DNA of 64,000 nt from RPQJ01 sp963793675 (GCA_963793675.1 CAWCBA010000004.1:282293-346292), one strand, 5' to 3'. Shown: positions 55,540-63,925, counted from the first letter of the stretch. Made by a program: numbers and translations. Notes: generated by a model not told the origin, from the sequence alone.

Positions 55540-55794
55540 TCACTTTGGAAACATGAATTGAATCTGCAGTCTGATCTGATAGCTCGGAGCGCCGTCCGGC
55601 CGCTCGACGTTGTTGTAGTACGCGGCCATTAGATTCACCGGCTGCGTGCCTGAGCGTGTGATCTGGCCGATACCAAGGCCGAGCGGGACCAACCACTGCT
55701 GGCCATTCTCCGCCTCCCAGTTGGCGGTGATGATCGGCGCAAAAGTCAGGTAGCGGCCCGGGCTCGCGGGGAAGTTGTAGTTGAGGTCACGTCC
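55540..55794 (-). pseudogene. C-terminal remnant of a phenol-degradation/neuromedin-U-like outer-membrane protein
   Basis: In-frame sequence directly after the stop of the upstream lipoprotein gene reads LNYNFPASPGRYLTFAPII, WEAENGQQWLVPLGLGIG, and ends in a terminal strand SYQIRLQIQFMFPK. This matches the last 80 or so residues of the MetA-pathway/neuromedin-U-like outer-membrane beta-barrel family. The first three quarters of the gene are missing and there is no start codon of its own, so it is a remnant, possibly left by a deletion that fused it to the gene upstream. Confidence 0.6.
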
Positions 55795-56136
55795 CTAGGT
55801 GCTGATCAACCCGGACGGGCTTTGCAGCGCGTGATGCAGTCCAGGGTCGGACCACGGTGTCTCGAGTGATCCGCGCGCAGGACAACGGGGATGACCTTCG
55901 GGCAGCGCCGGCGTCGAACGGAGTCCGGGGACGGGTGGGTGTCCCTCGGGCAACGTCGGCGGCGAAGAGAAGCCCGGCAGCGGCGGATGTCCGTCAGGCA
56001 GTGCCTGCAGTTCGACGAGGAACCGAGGTGCGTCGCGGGTCGCGCGGACTCCGTCTGCGTCAGGGGAACTCATGCCGCATGCGCTGAGTGCCCAGGTGGC
56101 GGCGATGATTGCGGAGACTGTGGCGCGCTGCGTCAT
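55795..56136 (-). CDS. Lipoprotein with LPEGHPP tandem repeats
   Basis: A 113-residue protein with a lipoprotein signal (VSAIIAATWALSAC). After RFLVELQA it has three tandem units of about 15 residues: LPDGHPPLPGFSSPP, LPEGHPPVPGLRSTP and LPEGHPRCPARG. Such His-Pro repeats look like an extended periplasmic spacer or a metal-binding stretch. The TAG at 55795-55797 is followed in frame by a barrel-protein remnant, so the last 25 residues may be unnatural. I do not recognise a named family. Confidence 0.5.
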   Translation of the reverse strand: MTQRATVSAIIAATWALSACGMSSPDADGVRATRDAPRFLVELQALPDGHPPLPGFSSPPTLPEGHPPVPGLRSTPALPEGHPRCPARGSLETPWSDPGLHHALQSPSGLIST

Positions 56137-56213
56137 CGGACCGCCTCTACCGGACAACGGTGTCCGCTCGAATCCAAAATCGCAGGTCAGGGGCGCGCGG
56201 ATTCAGCCCCCCC

Positions 56214-56771
56214 TTAGTTCAGCAGTTGCTCGATCGCCCGGTTGAGCTGCGCGGAGTCCGGCTTCACGTCGCTGTCAAAATGCTGCACGAGCTTGCCATC
56301 CGCGCTGACGAGGTACTTGTTGAAATTCCAGCTCGGCTCCTGGGTGCGGCGGTCGAGTTCCTGGAAGACGGGATTGGCGTCCTTGCCCGTCACCGACGAC
56401 GGCGCCAGCATCGTGAAGGTCACGCCGTAGTTGATGTAGCAGACGTCGGCGGTCTCGGCCTGGTCCTTCGCTTCCTGGTTGAAGTCGTCGGAGGGGAAGC
56501 CCACGACGACCAGGCCGCGGTCTTTGTATTTGCGGTGCAGCGCCTCGAGGCCTTTGAACTGCGGCGTGTAGCCGCAGTGGCTGGCGGTGTTGACGATCAG
56601 CAGCGGCTTGCCGGCGTAAGCAGAACAAAGGTTGATGCTGTCGGAGGAATGCAGCTTCTTGAACTCGTGGTCGAGGTAAGCGGGGCAGGACGTAGCCGCG
56701 GTCGCCGTGCCGGCGAGAAACAGCGCGGTGGTCAGCAGCAACGCCTGTACGGGGAAAGCGGGTCGGCTCAC
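56214..56771 (-). CDS. Exported glutathione peroxidase
   Basis: A 185-residue GPx-family thiol peroxidase with an N-terminal signal peptide (QALLLTTALFLAGTATA). The peroxidatic Cys66 lies in NTASHCGYTPQFKGLEAL. The Gln site is altered: VVGFPSDDFNQEAK has Asp-Asp-Phe-Asn-Gln, similar to the usual GFPCNQF block but without its Cys. The C-terminal block WNFNKYLVSADGKLVQHF is typical. It reduces peroxides in the periplasm, probably with thioredoxin-like donors. Single gene. Confidence 0.88.
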   Translation of the reverse strand: MSRPAFPVQALLLTTALFLAGTATAATSCPAYLDHEFKKLHSSDSINLCSAYAGKPLLIVNTASHCGYTPQFKGLEALHRKYKDRGLVVVGFPSDDFNQEAKDQAETADVCYINYGVTFTMLAPSSVTGKDANPVFQELDRRTQEPSWNFNKYLVSADGKLVQHFDSDVKPDSAQLNRAIEQLLN

Positions 56772-57392
56772 GGGTGGACTCCGGAACGAGGCAAAGCGGT
56801 TGGTTTGTCCGCCTGTTGTTCGTGCCGGCGGCCCTTTTGGATCCGGGAGGTGGGTTGCGGGCGGCTGGATTGGGGACGCTCGCTGCAGTTAGCCGAGGCC
56901 GGCGAGCAATCGCAAATTACATCGATGGTTTTCCGTCCGCAGTGATCATTTGATGCGAAGGCCGCCCGCTCGAACAGGTCATGTCGTGTGCTGTCGTGCG
57001 CGAGCAGCGCGATCCGCAGCCTGCCCAGTCGGCGGAGAGCATCCCGATCAGACCACCTCACCCGCCAGTGAACGTTGGCTTGCGCCTTTTCGCGGATCGC
57101 ATTGAGCGACTCGCCGAGATCGTCGGAGCGGAACCTCGTGCATTCGTAAGCGGCACCGGTGTCGAGGATCACGCCGGCCAATTGCATCAGGACGGTATTG
57201 ATCGTTGCCCTGGTCCAGGGAGCGGCGGTGACCTGATCCTGAACAGGGAACAGGCGACTTGATCCGCCGTGGCCGTGTCGTGCGAATGCGGAGCCGACTT
57301 TCTCCCCGCGAGGGCCGTGGCCGCGGGCGGGCCTTTGAGTTTGGTACGATGCCCTCCGTTCGGGCGGCAGCTGTACGCTGGCCGCCGAACGC
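56772..57392. other. 621-base stretch without a confident gene
   Basis: Lies between the divergent glutathione peroxidase and M20 genes. The minus strand has a long open frame (up to 57607), but it overlaps the M20 gene and its composition looks like a shadow; a central part (GVILDTGAAYECTRF) could be a fragment. The plus strand just before 57393 encodes GGSCTLAAER in frame with the peptidase, but a stop lies near 57335, so the N-terminus of that gene is lost or frame-disrupted here. Confidence 0.4.
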
Positions 57393-58634
57393 ATGGCTGC
57401 TCGCCTGAAGGCAGCCGGCTTCACGGACAAGGATCTCGTCCTGTTCTCGACGCCGGAAGCGCCCAAGGATGGCGGCCTCGTGGCGACGCTTGCGGGCTCG
57501 TCGACAGCGTTGAAACCGATGGTCCTGCTGGCGCACATCGACGTGGTCGAGGCGAAGCGCGAGGACTGGGTCCGTGATCCGTTCACCTTCATCGAGGAAA
57601 ACGGCACCTATTACGGCCGCGGTGTCGTCGATGACAAATCACTCGCGGCGATCTGGACCGACGCACTCGTCCGCTTCAAGAAGGAGGGCTATACGCCGAA
57701 GCGGACGATCCGCATGGCCCTGACCTGCGGCGAAGAAGCGGCCGGCGTCTTCAACGGTGCCGAGTGGCTCGCCAGGAACCGCCAGGACCTGGTGGACGCA
57801 GCCTTCATGCTCAATGAGGGCGGCGGAGGCTTGACCGACGGCAAAGGCAGGCTCGTCAGCCAGAACCTGCAGGTCGGCGAGAAGAATTATCAGGATTTCC
57901 TACTCGAGACGACCAGTCCCGGCGGCCACTCGTCGATCCCGGTGAAGGATAACGCGCTCTACCAGATGGCGGAGGCGTTGCTGAAGATCAGGGATCTCGA
58001 ATTCCCGCTGATGATGTCGGACACGACGCGAAGCTTCTTCGCGCACGCCGGCGAAGTGCGCGGCGGCGAGATGGGCGCGGCCATGGTCGCGTTGGCGAAG
58101 AATCCGGACGACAAGGCTGCCGAAGCGATCGTCAATACGGACCGAACCTATCATTCAACTCTGCGAACGACCTGCGTCGCGACACTGGAGAAGGGCGGTC
58201 ACGCGACGAATGCGCTGCCGCAGAGCGTACCGGCCAACGTCAATTGCCGCATCTTTCCGGGCGTCCCCTCGAGCGAGGTGCAGGCGGCCATCGAAAAGGC
58301 GATCGGCGATCCGGGAGTGAAGGTCACGCCGCAGAACGGCGACCATCCAGTGGCGCTTCCGCCGCCGCTCGATCCGAAAATAGTCGGACCGGTCGAGAAG
58401 CTGGCGGCGAAATATTTCCCTGGCGTTCCAGTCTTGCCGACCATGTCGACCGGCGCGACCGATGCCATCTATTTCGGGGCCCTGAAAATACCGGTCTACG
58501 GCGTGCCGGGGATCTGGCTCGATCCCGATCTCAATGGCATCCACGGCCTCGACGAGCGGATCGAAATCAAGTCAGTCATGACCGGCCGGGACTATCTGAC
58601 CGATCTCGTGAAGGTGCTGGCGAGCGCGAAGTAA
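57393..58634 (+). CDS. M20/M25/M40-family metallopeptidase, N-terminally truncated
   Basis: A 413-residue di-zinc peptidase. The first metal site is VLLAHIDVV, followed by YYGRGVVDDKSLAAIW with the bridging Asp, TCGEEAAG with the catalytic Glu, and STGATDAIYFGAL and GVPGIWL near the end. The dimerisation domain is present (LLETTSPGGHSSIPVKDNAL). Family members usually have about 50 more N-terminal residues and a signal peptide. In-frame sequence before the ATG (GGSCTLAAER) continues the family match, but a stop at about 57335 cuts it off. As read, the product lacks its export signal. Confidence 0.82.
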   Translation: MAARLKAAGFTDKDLVLFSTPEAPKDGGLVATLAGSSTALKPMVLLAHIDVVEAKREDWVRDPFTFIEENGTYYGRGVVDDKSLAAIWTDALVRFKKEGYTPKRTIRMALTCGEEAAGVFNGAEWLARNRQDLVDAAFMLNEGGGGLTDGKGRLVSQNLQVGEKNYQDFLLETTSPGGHSSIPVKDNALYQMAEALLKIRDLEFPLMMSDTTRSFFAHAGEVRGGEMGAAMVALAKNPDDKAAEAIVNTDRTYHSTLRTTCVATLEKGGHATNALPQSVPANVNCRIFPGVPSSEVQAAIEKAIGDPGVKVTPQNGDHPVALPPPLDPKIVGPVEKLAAKYFPGVPVLPTMSTGATDAIYFGALKIPVYGVPGIWLDPDLNGIHGLDERIEIKSVMTGRDYLTDLVKVLASAK

Positions 58635-58775
58635 CGCTTCGGCCGGATTTGCTGGACCGGCTTTTCTGAGAAGCCGCCGTTGGGCGGCGGCGTCGGGCAG
58701 CGTCGATCAGGGCAGCGGCTCGCAATGCGCCGCGATCCACGCGCCGAGTTCGGCATCGCGTGATCCCCCAAGCTT

Positions 58776-58801
58776 GCGTCCCCAACGAGGGGGCGTTTTT
58801 T
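58776..58801 (+). terminator. Rho-independent terminator
   Basis: CGTCCCC-AACGA-GGGGGCG followed by six Ts (58796-58801), about 140 bases after the M20 stop and before the convergent membrane-protein gene. The stem has one G-U pair. Confidence 0.75.
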
Positions 58802-58871
58802 CGAGGAAACCCGGTTCATCGCTGAGAAGAGCGCGACCGGAATGGCATCGGCTCTCGTGCCGATCGCTGGA

Positions 58872-59250
58872 TCAGCGGCCGAGCGGTGCCAGCAGCAATG
58901 CGCCGAAGCCGAGCAGCAGCAGCAGTTCGACGGCGACGCTGACGAGGATGGCCGGCCCGGCGCGACGGGCGCGGTACTCGTACAGGCCCGAGGCCGGCGA
59001 GCAGGGCGTTAGTGAGCACCGCGAACAGGCTGACGCTGGTGATCAGCTCCGCGGACGTAGTCGAACGCACCACAAAACAGAGCAGCGCCACGCCCAGGTA
59101 CACGGCGCCGATGCGTCGGCCGACCAGCAGTGCACCGGTCGTTGGTTCGATGCGCCAGCGCCTGAGCATCAGTTTGCCTGCGGTGAGCCAGCCGGTTGCG
59201 AGCAGCAAGGCGGCGATGCACGTCAGGATCGACAGGGTGTGAAAGCTCAT
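58872..59250 (-). CDS. Small membrane protein overlapping the toxin gene (one frameshift)
   Basis: About 126 residues with four hydrophobic helices: LSILTCIAALLLATGWLTAG, IGAVYLGVALLCFVV, TSVSLFAVLTNALLAG and, after a one-base frame change at about 58990, ILVSVAVELLLLLGFGALLL ending at a stop at 58872. The charged linker SGLYEYRARRAGP lies in the restored frame. Its ATG overlaps the TGA of the Doc-like toxin gene by four bases, so the three genes AbrB-Doc-membrane protein are read together. I do not recognise the family. The extra base makes the span 3n+1. Confidence 0.6.
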
Positions 59251-59663
59251 GGGGAGTCCCCGGCCGGGGGTGTCGAGTGGCTGGCAATCCATTCCGCCAG
59301 CTGCTCTTCGCTCAGGTCGCCAGCGGCGAGGGACTGGATGGTGTCGACGGCATCCATCTCGTCGGCCGTGAGTTCCAATCCATTCATGCGCAGGAAGACG
59401 TCGATGATGGCGAGCGCGACGCGCTTGTTGCCGTCCGGGAAACAATGCCCGCGTGCAAGCGCGAAGCCGTACGCCGCGGCAAGACGCGGCAGCGACGGCG
59501 CTGGTTCCGCGTACGCATGAAGGTTTGCGGGGCGACCGAGTGCTGCCTCCAGATCACCCGGGCGCGGCGGTCCCATCAGGCCGCTGTGCTCGGCGATGAG
59601 CTCGCCCTGGATGGCGATGACGGCGCGCAGCGGAACCCAGATGGGATCCCTTGCCGTGATCAC
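59247..59663 (-). CDS. doc: Doc-type (Fic superfamily) toxin
   Basis: A 138-residue death-on-curing-like toxin. The active-site loop is GHCFPDGNKRVALAI: the pattern HxFxDGNKR is intermediate between Doc (HxFxDANKR) and Fic (HPFxxGNGR). The N-terminal AEHSGLMGPPRPGDLEAALG and the region LAAAYGFALARGH match Doc proteins. Doc phosphorylates EF-Tu; other Fic proteins AMPylate targets. It lies 12 bases after an AbrB-type antitoxin gene, so this is a toxin-antitoxin pair with a different antitoxin type from the classic Phd. Confidence 0.88.
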   Translation of the reverse strand: MITARDPIWVPLRAVIAIQGELIAEHSGLMGPPRPGDLEAALGRPANLHAYAEPAPSLPRLAAAYGFALARGHCFPDGNKRVALAIIDVFLRMNGLELTADEMDAVDTIQSLAAGDLSEEQLAEWIASHSTPPAGDSP

Positions 59664-59675
59664 GACACTGCTCGA

Positions 59676-59903
59676 TTACTTGGCGAGCGCGCGCAGCGCG
59701 TTGCGGTACTTGCGCCGCGTCTGCCCGAAGGCTTCCATCGCGGCGTCGAAGTCCGGGTCGAACGGTGTCACGTGCAGCCCATTGGTGTCGACGACGTAGT
59801 GAACCGTGTCGTCTTCGCCAACGTGCAGCTGCTCGGCCACATCCTTGGGCAGGATCAGGCCCACGGAATTGCCAATCTTGCGAACCTTGATCTTGCCGGC
59901 CAT
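59676..59903 (-). CDS. AbrB/MazE-type antitoxin
   Basis: A 75-residue protein with a SpoVT-AbrB swapped-hairpin DNA-binding domain at the N-terminus (KIKVRKIGNSVGLILPKDVA, then LHVGEDDTVHYV) and an acidic C-terminal tail (FDPDFDAAMEAF) that should wrap the toxin. It is first in the operon with the Doc-like toxin and probably autoregulates through the palindrome upstream. GGAGCC lies before the ATG. Confidence 0.9.
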   Translation of the reverse strand: MAGKIKVRKIGNSVGLILPKDVAEQLHVGEDDTVHYVVDTNGLHVTPFDPDFDAAMEAFGQTRRKYRNALRALAK

Positions 59904-60222
59904 GGTCCCGGGCTCCTGATGGGGCTGGAGGCGAGTTTAACCAATGTTATAACGTCTTGCCAGTCTTGTCAGGGTCATTATTTGACATAAGAAAAATTAT
60001 GCGTACTCAAGCCTATTCCCTGCAGGATCGAGGGAGATGGCTGCAGTATCGTTCTTTTTAGCCACCTGAGTGCCCCACCACTTTGAGCCTTTAGGCTGGG
60101 GTTGGCAAGGGGTCGGAAGTCTGCCGGGCATGGCTCGGCAGCGAAATTCGCCCAGGCCGGCAAACCGGTGCCGGCCCGGGGGCGAACGGGTAGCGATGAC
60201 CGCTCACTGCACCCCAGCACCG
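59904..60222. promoter_or_regulatory. Antitoxin promoter region with GTTATAAC palindrome
   Basis: This 319-base divergent gap is AT-rich near the antitoxin. The 8-base palindrome GTTATAAC at 59946-59953 is 43 bases upstream of the antitoxin start, a likely autoregulatory site. The remainder toward the SDR gene holds no recognisable element. Confidence 0.4.
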
Positions 60223-61150
60223 ATGTCGCGCCTGCTCGATGCCTCCGTCCTGCTGTCCTTCGATCGGACCGGGTATCGGCGGCACGCCGCCGCCTTCGAC
60301 CCGACCGATCTGCAGGTCGATCTGGCGGGTCGCGTGTGTCTGGTGACCGGTGCCAACTCAGGGATCGGTTTTGAAACTTCGCTCGCGCTCGCCGCACGGG
60401 GTGGCCGCGTGTGGATGCTGTGCCGCAATCGGAAACGTGGCCTGGCCGCGGTCCGCGAGGTGCGCGCCCGGACCGAATCGCGACGGGTGCAGCTGGGCGT
60501 GGTCGACGTCTCCGATGCAGCGTCGATCCGGCGCTTCGTGCGCGGCCTCAAGGCGCCGGTCGTCGACGTGCTCGTGCACAACGCCGGCGTCCTGCCCGAT
60601 GTACGTACGGAGTCGGCCGACGGGCACGAGCTCACCTTTGCCACGCACGTGCTCGGGCCGTGGCTGCTCACGAGACTGCTGCGGTCGCGGCTGCGCAAGT
60701 CGCGCGACGCGCGCGTCGTGTTCGTCGCCTCGGGCGGCATGTACACGCAAAGACTTTCGTTGCGTGACTGGGCATGGCGCACGCGTCCCTATGACGGGGT
60801 CGTCGCCTACGCGCAGACCAAGCGCATGCAGGTGGTGCTGGCGGAGCTGCTCGCCGCTGAACTCAAAGGCAGCCGCATCTGCGTGAACGCCATGCATCCC
60901 GGCTGGGCGGACACGCCGGCCGTGCGTACCTCCCTGCCCCGCTTCTGGAACCTCATGCGGCGCGTGTTGCGGACTCCGGCCGAGGGCGCTGACACCGTGG
61001 TGTGGCTCGCCGCGAGTCCGGCGGCGCGCGGCCAGACGCGGGCGCTTCTGGTTTGACCGCCAGGCGCGCTCCACTCATCTGCTGCCGTGGACCCGCGAGC
61101 GCCGCCATGAGCGGCAAGCCTTGCGGCGACTGTGCGAACGGTTGAGCTGA
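60223..61150 (+). CDS. Short-chain dehydrogenase/reductase (DHRS12-like), frameshifted near the end
   Basis: About 309 residues. The NAD(P) motif is TGANSGIG at 42-49, VLVHNAGVLP is the NNAG-equivalent, and the catalytic pair is in YAQTK, with the Ser region VFVASGGMY. This is the subgroup beginning LLSFDRTGYRRHA. The open frame stops at 61056 after ARGQTRALLV, but another frame continues with the expected ending FWFDRQARSTHLLPWTRE and a stop at 61150, so one extra base lies near 61035. The ATG at 60196 is an alternative start. Convergent with a truncated DUF1579-like gene. Confidence 0.78.
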
Positions 61151-61199
61151 TCTGATCTGATGCACCAGGCATCCCCGGCACCGATTGTCTCGACGTCGG

Positions 61200-61469
61200 G
61201 TGCCAGCGCTTGCGGCCCAGGTCGTAGGTGTTGAGGCTTTCACCGGAGTAGCCCTTGGCCGTCTGATAGTGCTCATGCAGCACGCAACCGCCGTATTCCT
61301 GTTCGATGCGGTTGGTCCCCGCCACGGTTCCGTCCGGTTTGAACACCTGCCAGTCGCCGATCCAGAAATCGAACTCGCGGAATTGCGGTGCGTCACAGGG
61401 CGGTGCCGCGAACGCGATGGCGGTTGGCGTCATCGACAGGGCAAGCAACCAGGCGTGCAGTGCGCGCAT
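61200..61469 (-). pseudogene. Truncated DUF1579-like exported protein
   Basis: The first 90 codons encode a signal peptide (LHAWLLALSMTPTAIAFA) and the family pattern PQFREFDFWIGDWQVFKPDG, IEQEYGGCVLHEHYQTAKGY and GESLNTYDLGRKRWH. After this, homologues continue with a WHQTWVD-type beta domain, but here the frame runs into unrelated sequence antisense to the SDR gene. The 3' half is missing, consistent with a deletion between this gene and the SDR. The DUF name is my recognition from the N-terminal pattern. Confidence 0.6.
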
Positions 61470-61675
61470 CCCTGAATCTCCGATGGCCGTGAATCTTCGA
61501 TGGCCGTGGCGTCTGTATCGCGCGATTGGGAGTGCAGCGCAAGACCTGGACGGTGCGGTGGCGCAGGGCGGCGGTCAGCGGCGCGTCGGTCACGCGCTGC
61601 TCCCTATCGGGGGCGAGCGTATCGAGACTGGTGCGCGCGGGTCTGGCGAGCCGATGATTGGTCCGGCCGGTCCGG

Positions 61676-61753
61676 TCAGGACGTCAGGTTTTCGACCTGT
61701 TGCGCCAGGTAGAGCACGACCGAGCCCAACATCACGATAGCAACCATGTCCAT
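61676..61753 (-). CDS. Candidate 25-residue single-helix membrane peptide
   Basis: The minus strand reads MDMVAIVMLGSVVLYLAQ followed by QVENLTS and a stop. Nearly all of it is one membrane-spanning helix. GGAAGA lies 7 bases before the ATG at 61753; a second ATG at 61747 is possible. It is too short for statistical support, but the helix, start signal and isolated position between two promoter-like regions make a small membrane protein plausible. Confidence 0.35.
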   Translation of the reverse strand: MDMVAIVMLGSVVLYLAQQVENLTS

Positions 61754-61804
61754 GACGATCTTCCGTTAGCGCCTGGTTGGCGTGAGCAGAGTATGAGACC
61801 GTAT

Positions 61805-61819
61805 TGTTGCAGTGCAACA
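61805..61819. promoter_or_regulatory. Perfect 15-base palindrome, PhaR-like operator
   Basis: TGTTGCA-G-TGCAACA, a perfect inverted repeat. It resembles TGC/GCA-rich sites bound by PhaR-type regulators of polyhydroxyalkanoate genes, but no phasin or PHA gene is in the window, so the assignment is tentative. Confidence 0.45.
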
Positions 61820-62042
61820 TCGCTGCGCTGAATCGTGTGGTCGGTCACAGGAACGACCGGGACGACACGTCGCGGTCGTCGCGTGGCGAGCGTGCCGGAG
61901 CGGACAGGATCAACATGGCGCAACGCCGCGTACGGCGGGAGAATCACGATGGCTGCCACGCCTGGCGGCGGTTGAGTTTCCGGGCCGCGGCACACCCTTC
62001 AAACACGGCGTCTTCTGAATGAGGGCGAGACCGGACTTTCGT

Positions 62043-62861
62043 ATGCAGACACCGTCCGACATCGTGGTCATTCCCCGCGACATCCACTTTTCCACCGAGT
62101 GTGCACGGGGGAGCGCGTGGCTGGGTGGCGATCCGGTGGCGACGGCAGTGTTCAACGCGCTGTCACTCACCTTTCCCGACGGCGAGCGGCTGTTCATCGA
62201 TTCGGTGCGCGCGTTTCGCGGTGGGCTGCGGGGCAAGCTCGCGGAGGATGCGCGGGCCTTCATCGCGCAGGAAGCGATTCACTCGCGCGAGCACGCGGGC
62301 CTGAATGCGCACCTCGATCGCAGCCACTACCCGGTCGAGCGGATCGAGGGCTCGGTGCGTCGCCGTCTCACCTTCCTGCGCAAACTCGGTCCGCTGCGGA
62401 TGCTGGGGGTGACGATTGCGCTCGAGCACTTCACGGCCATGCTCGCCGACCTGTTCGATTCCGATCCACAGCTCTGGGCCGGCACGCCGGAGGAGATTCT
62501 CAGGCTGTGGCGCTGGCACGCGATGGAGGAGACCGAGCACAAGGCGGTCGCCTTCGACGTGTTCCAGGAGGTGTCGAAGAACTGGACGGGACTACGGCGC
62601 TACCAGTTCCGCGCGCACATCATGGTGCTCACCAGCGTGCACTTCACGCTGGACGTCATCCGCTTCGCCGCGGCACTGCTCGAGGCGGACGGCGCGGGCC
62701 GCTGGCGGGCGCGCTGGCAGGTGGCGCGGTTCCTGTTCGGCGAGCCGGGAATTTTCCGCAAGCTCGGGCCCCGTTATCGCGACTGGTATCGCCCGGGTTT
62801 CCATCCCTGGGACTACGACAATCGTTCGAAGCTCGCGCAGTGGCGGCAGCAGTTCGGCTGA
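62043..62861 (+). CDS. Metal-dependent hydrolase of the COG3687 type
   Basis: A 272-residue helical protein. Conserved His/Glu clusters include FIAQEAIHSREHAGLNAHL, IALEHFTAMLAD and LWRWHAMEETEHKAVAFDVF, a ferritin-like arrangement of ligands typical of COG3687 (predicted metal-dependent hydrolase, pfam10118). It ends RPGFHPWDYDNR, a family C-terminal motif. The substrate is unknown. The ATG at 62043 is chosen; the one at 62019 is in frame with no better ribosome binding site. Confidence 0.85.
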   Translation: MQTPSDIVVIPRDIHFSTECARGSAWLGGDPVATAVFNALSLTFPDGERLFIDSVRAFRGGLRGKLAEDARAFIAQEAIHSREHAGLNAHLDRSHYPVERIEGSVRRRLTFLRKLGPLRMLGVTIALEHFTAMLADLFDSDPQLWAGTPEEILRLWRWHAMEETEHKAVAFDVFQEVSKNWTGLRRYQFRAHIMVLTSVHFTLDVIRFAAALLEADGAGRWRARWQVARFLFGEPGIFRKLGPRYRDWYRPGFHPWDYDNRSKLAQWRQQFG

Positions 62862-63042
62862 GCAACGACGCTCCGTTCGGCAGCCTCACGTCGAACTTGA
62901 TCGCGGCAAGTTGCTCGGGGGCCAGGCCGAGGCGCCGCGATGCGGCGTCACGGAGAGGTTCGGCGTGGCCGACGGTGATCCGGGATTGCGACGTGGCCGG
63001 GCAGCGCGTCGTCGTCGCGGCAATGCGCATCGGCTCCCAACG

Positions 63043-63726
63043 TCAGCCGAGACCCTCCATGAATTGCGTGACGGTCGCAAACGGCAGACGCCGGATGTCG
63101 GGCACGTGACACCCCGGTGCAGGGTAGCCCGTCACGAGCAGCAGGAACGGCCGTTCACGGTCTTTCGGGCGACCCAGGATCTCGTTGAGGAATTTCATCG
63201 GGCTCGGGGTGTGCGTGAGCGTTGCCAGGCCCGCGTGGTGCAGCGCGGTGATCAGCATGCCGGTCGCGATGCCGACCGATTCGTCAGGGTAGTAGCGCTT
63301 CTGCTTCCTGCCCCGCGCGTCAACGCCAAAGCGCTCGCTGAAGATCGCGATCAACCACGGCGCAGTTTCGAGGAAGGGCTTGTGCGCGTCGGTACCGAGC
63401 GGCGCGAGCGTTGCGAGCCATTCCTCGCTCGCTCGTCGTCCGTAGAACTCGCGCTCCTCGGCTTCGGCCGCCTCGCGGATCCGCTTCTTGATGGCGGGAT
63501 CGGATACCGCGACGAAACGCCAGGGTTGCTGGTTGGCACCGGACGGCGCCGAACAGGCCGCGCGAATGCACGCCACGATGATCTCGCGCGGAATGGGGCG
63601 GTGATCGAACTCGCGCACGGTGCGCCGCCGTTGCATCTCCGTGGCCAGTTCGTCTGCGCGGCGACGCATCTGCTCCACGGGCAGCTCGACGAAATCGAGC
63701 GGTGTTGAGGCAGCGGGTTTGGCCAT
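63043..63726 (-). CDS. Nitroreductase-family FMN enzyme
   Basis: A 227-residue nitroreductase-fold protein. It has the FMN-phosphate contacts RRRTVREFDHRPIP and CSAPSGANQQPWRFVAVSD, and the C-terminal DESVGIATGMLITALHHAGL, in the arrangement of the iodotyrosine-deiodinase/BluB-like branch. It reduces nitro compounds, quinones or similar with NAD(P)H; the substrate is not known. GGAG lies 8 bases before the ATG at 63726, better than the ATG/GTG at 63750. Single gene. Confidence 0.9.
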   Translation of the reverse strand: MAKPAASTPLDFVELPVEQMRRRADELATEMQRRRTVREFDHRPIPREIIVACIRAACSAPSGANQQPWRFVAVSDPAIKKRIREAAEAEEREFYGRRASEEWLATLAPLGTDAHKPFLETAPWLIAIFSERFGVDARGRKQKRYYPDESVGIATGMLITALHHAGLATLTHTPSPMKFLNEILGRPKDRERPFLLLVTGYPAPGCHVPDIRRLPFATVTQFMEGLG

Positions 63727-63925
63727 CGAGCGGTCTCCATCCCAGGACATCGGAAGACCCGGAGCGGGCCCGGAAGTCAGCCGAACTTCAGATCATAACT
63801 GTCTACGAACGGGACCAACGTCAACCCGCGCCGCAACACCGCCCCTCTCGCGAAATGGAGCCAGGACATAGGCGCCGGACGCTGGCCGGTCTGACGACCA
63901 ACCAGCTCCGGATCAAACCAAAGCG

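Larger units (their letters stand above)
61470..62042. other. 573-base stretch holding only a small ORF and a palindrome
   Basis: Between the truncated DUF1579-like gene and the COG3687-like hydrolase gene I see only a 25-codon reading frame (61676-61753, minus) and the 15-base palindrome at 61805-61819, both listed separately. The rest shows no coding or RNA features by eye. Confidence 0.4.

Noticed and set aside
56768..57607. 279-codon minus-strand frame between glutathione peroxidase and M20 genes
   Set aside because: It overlaps the M20 coding sequence and shows no recognisable domain; treated as a shadow, perhaps with a small fragment inside.
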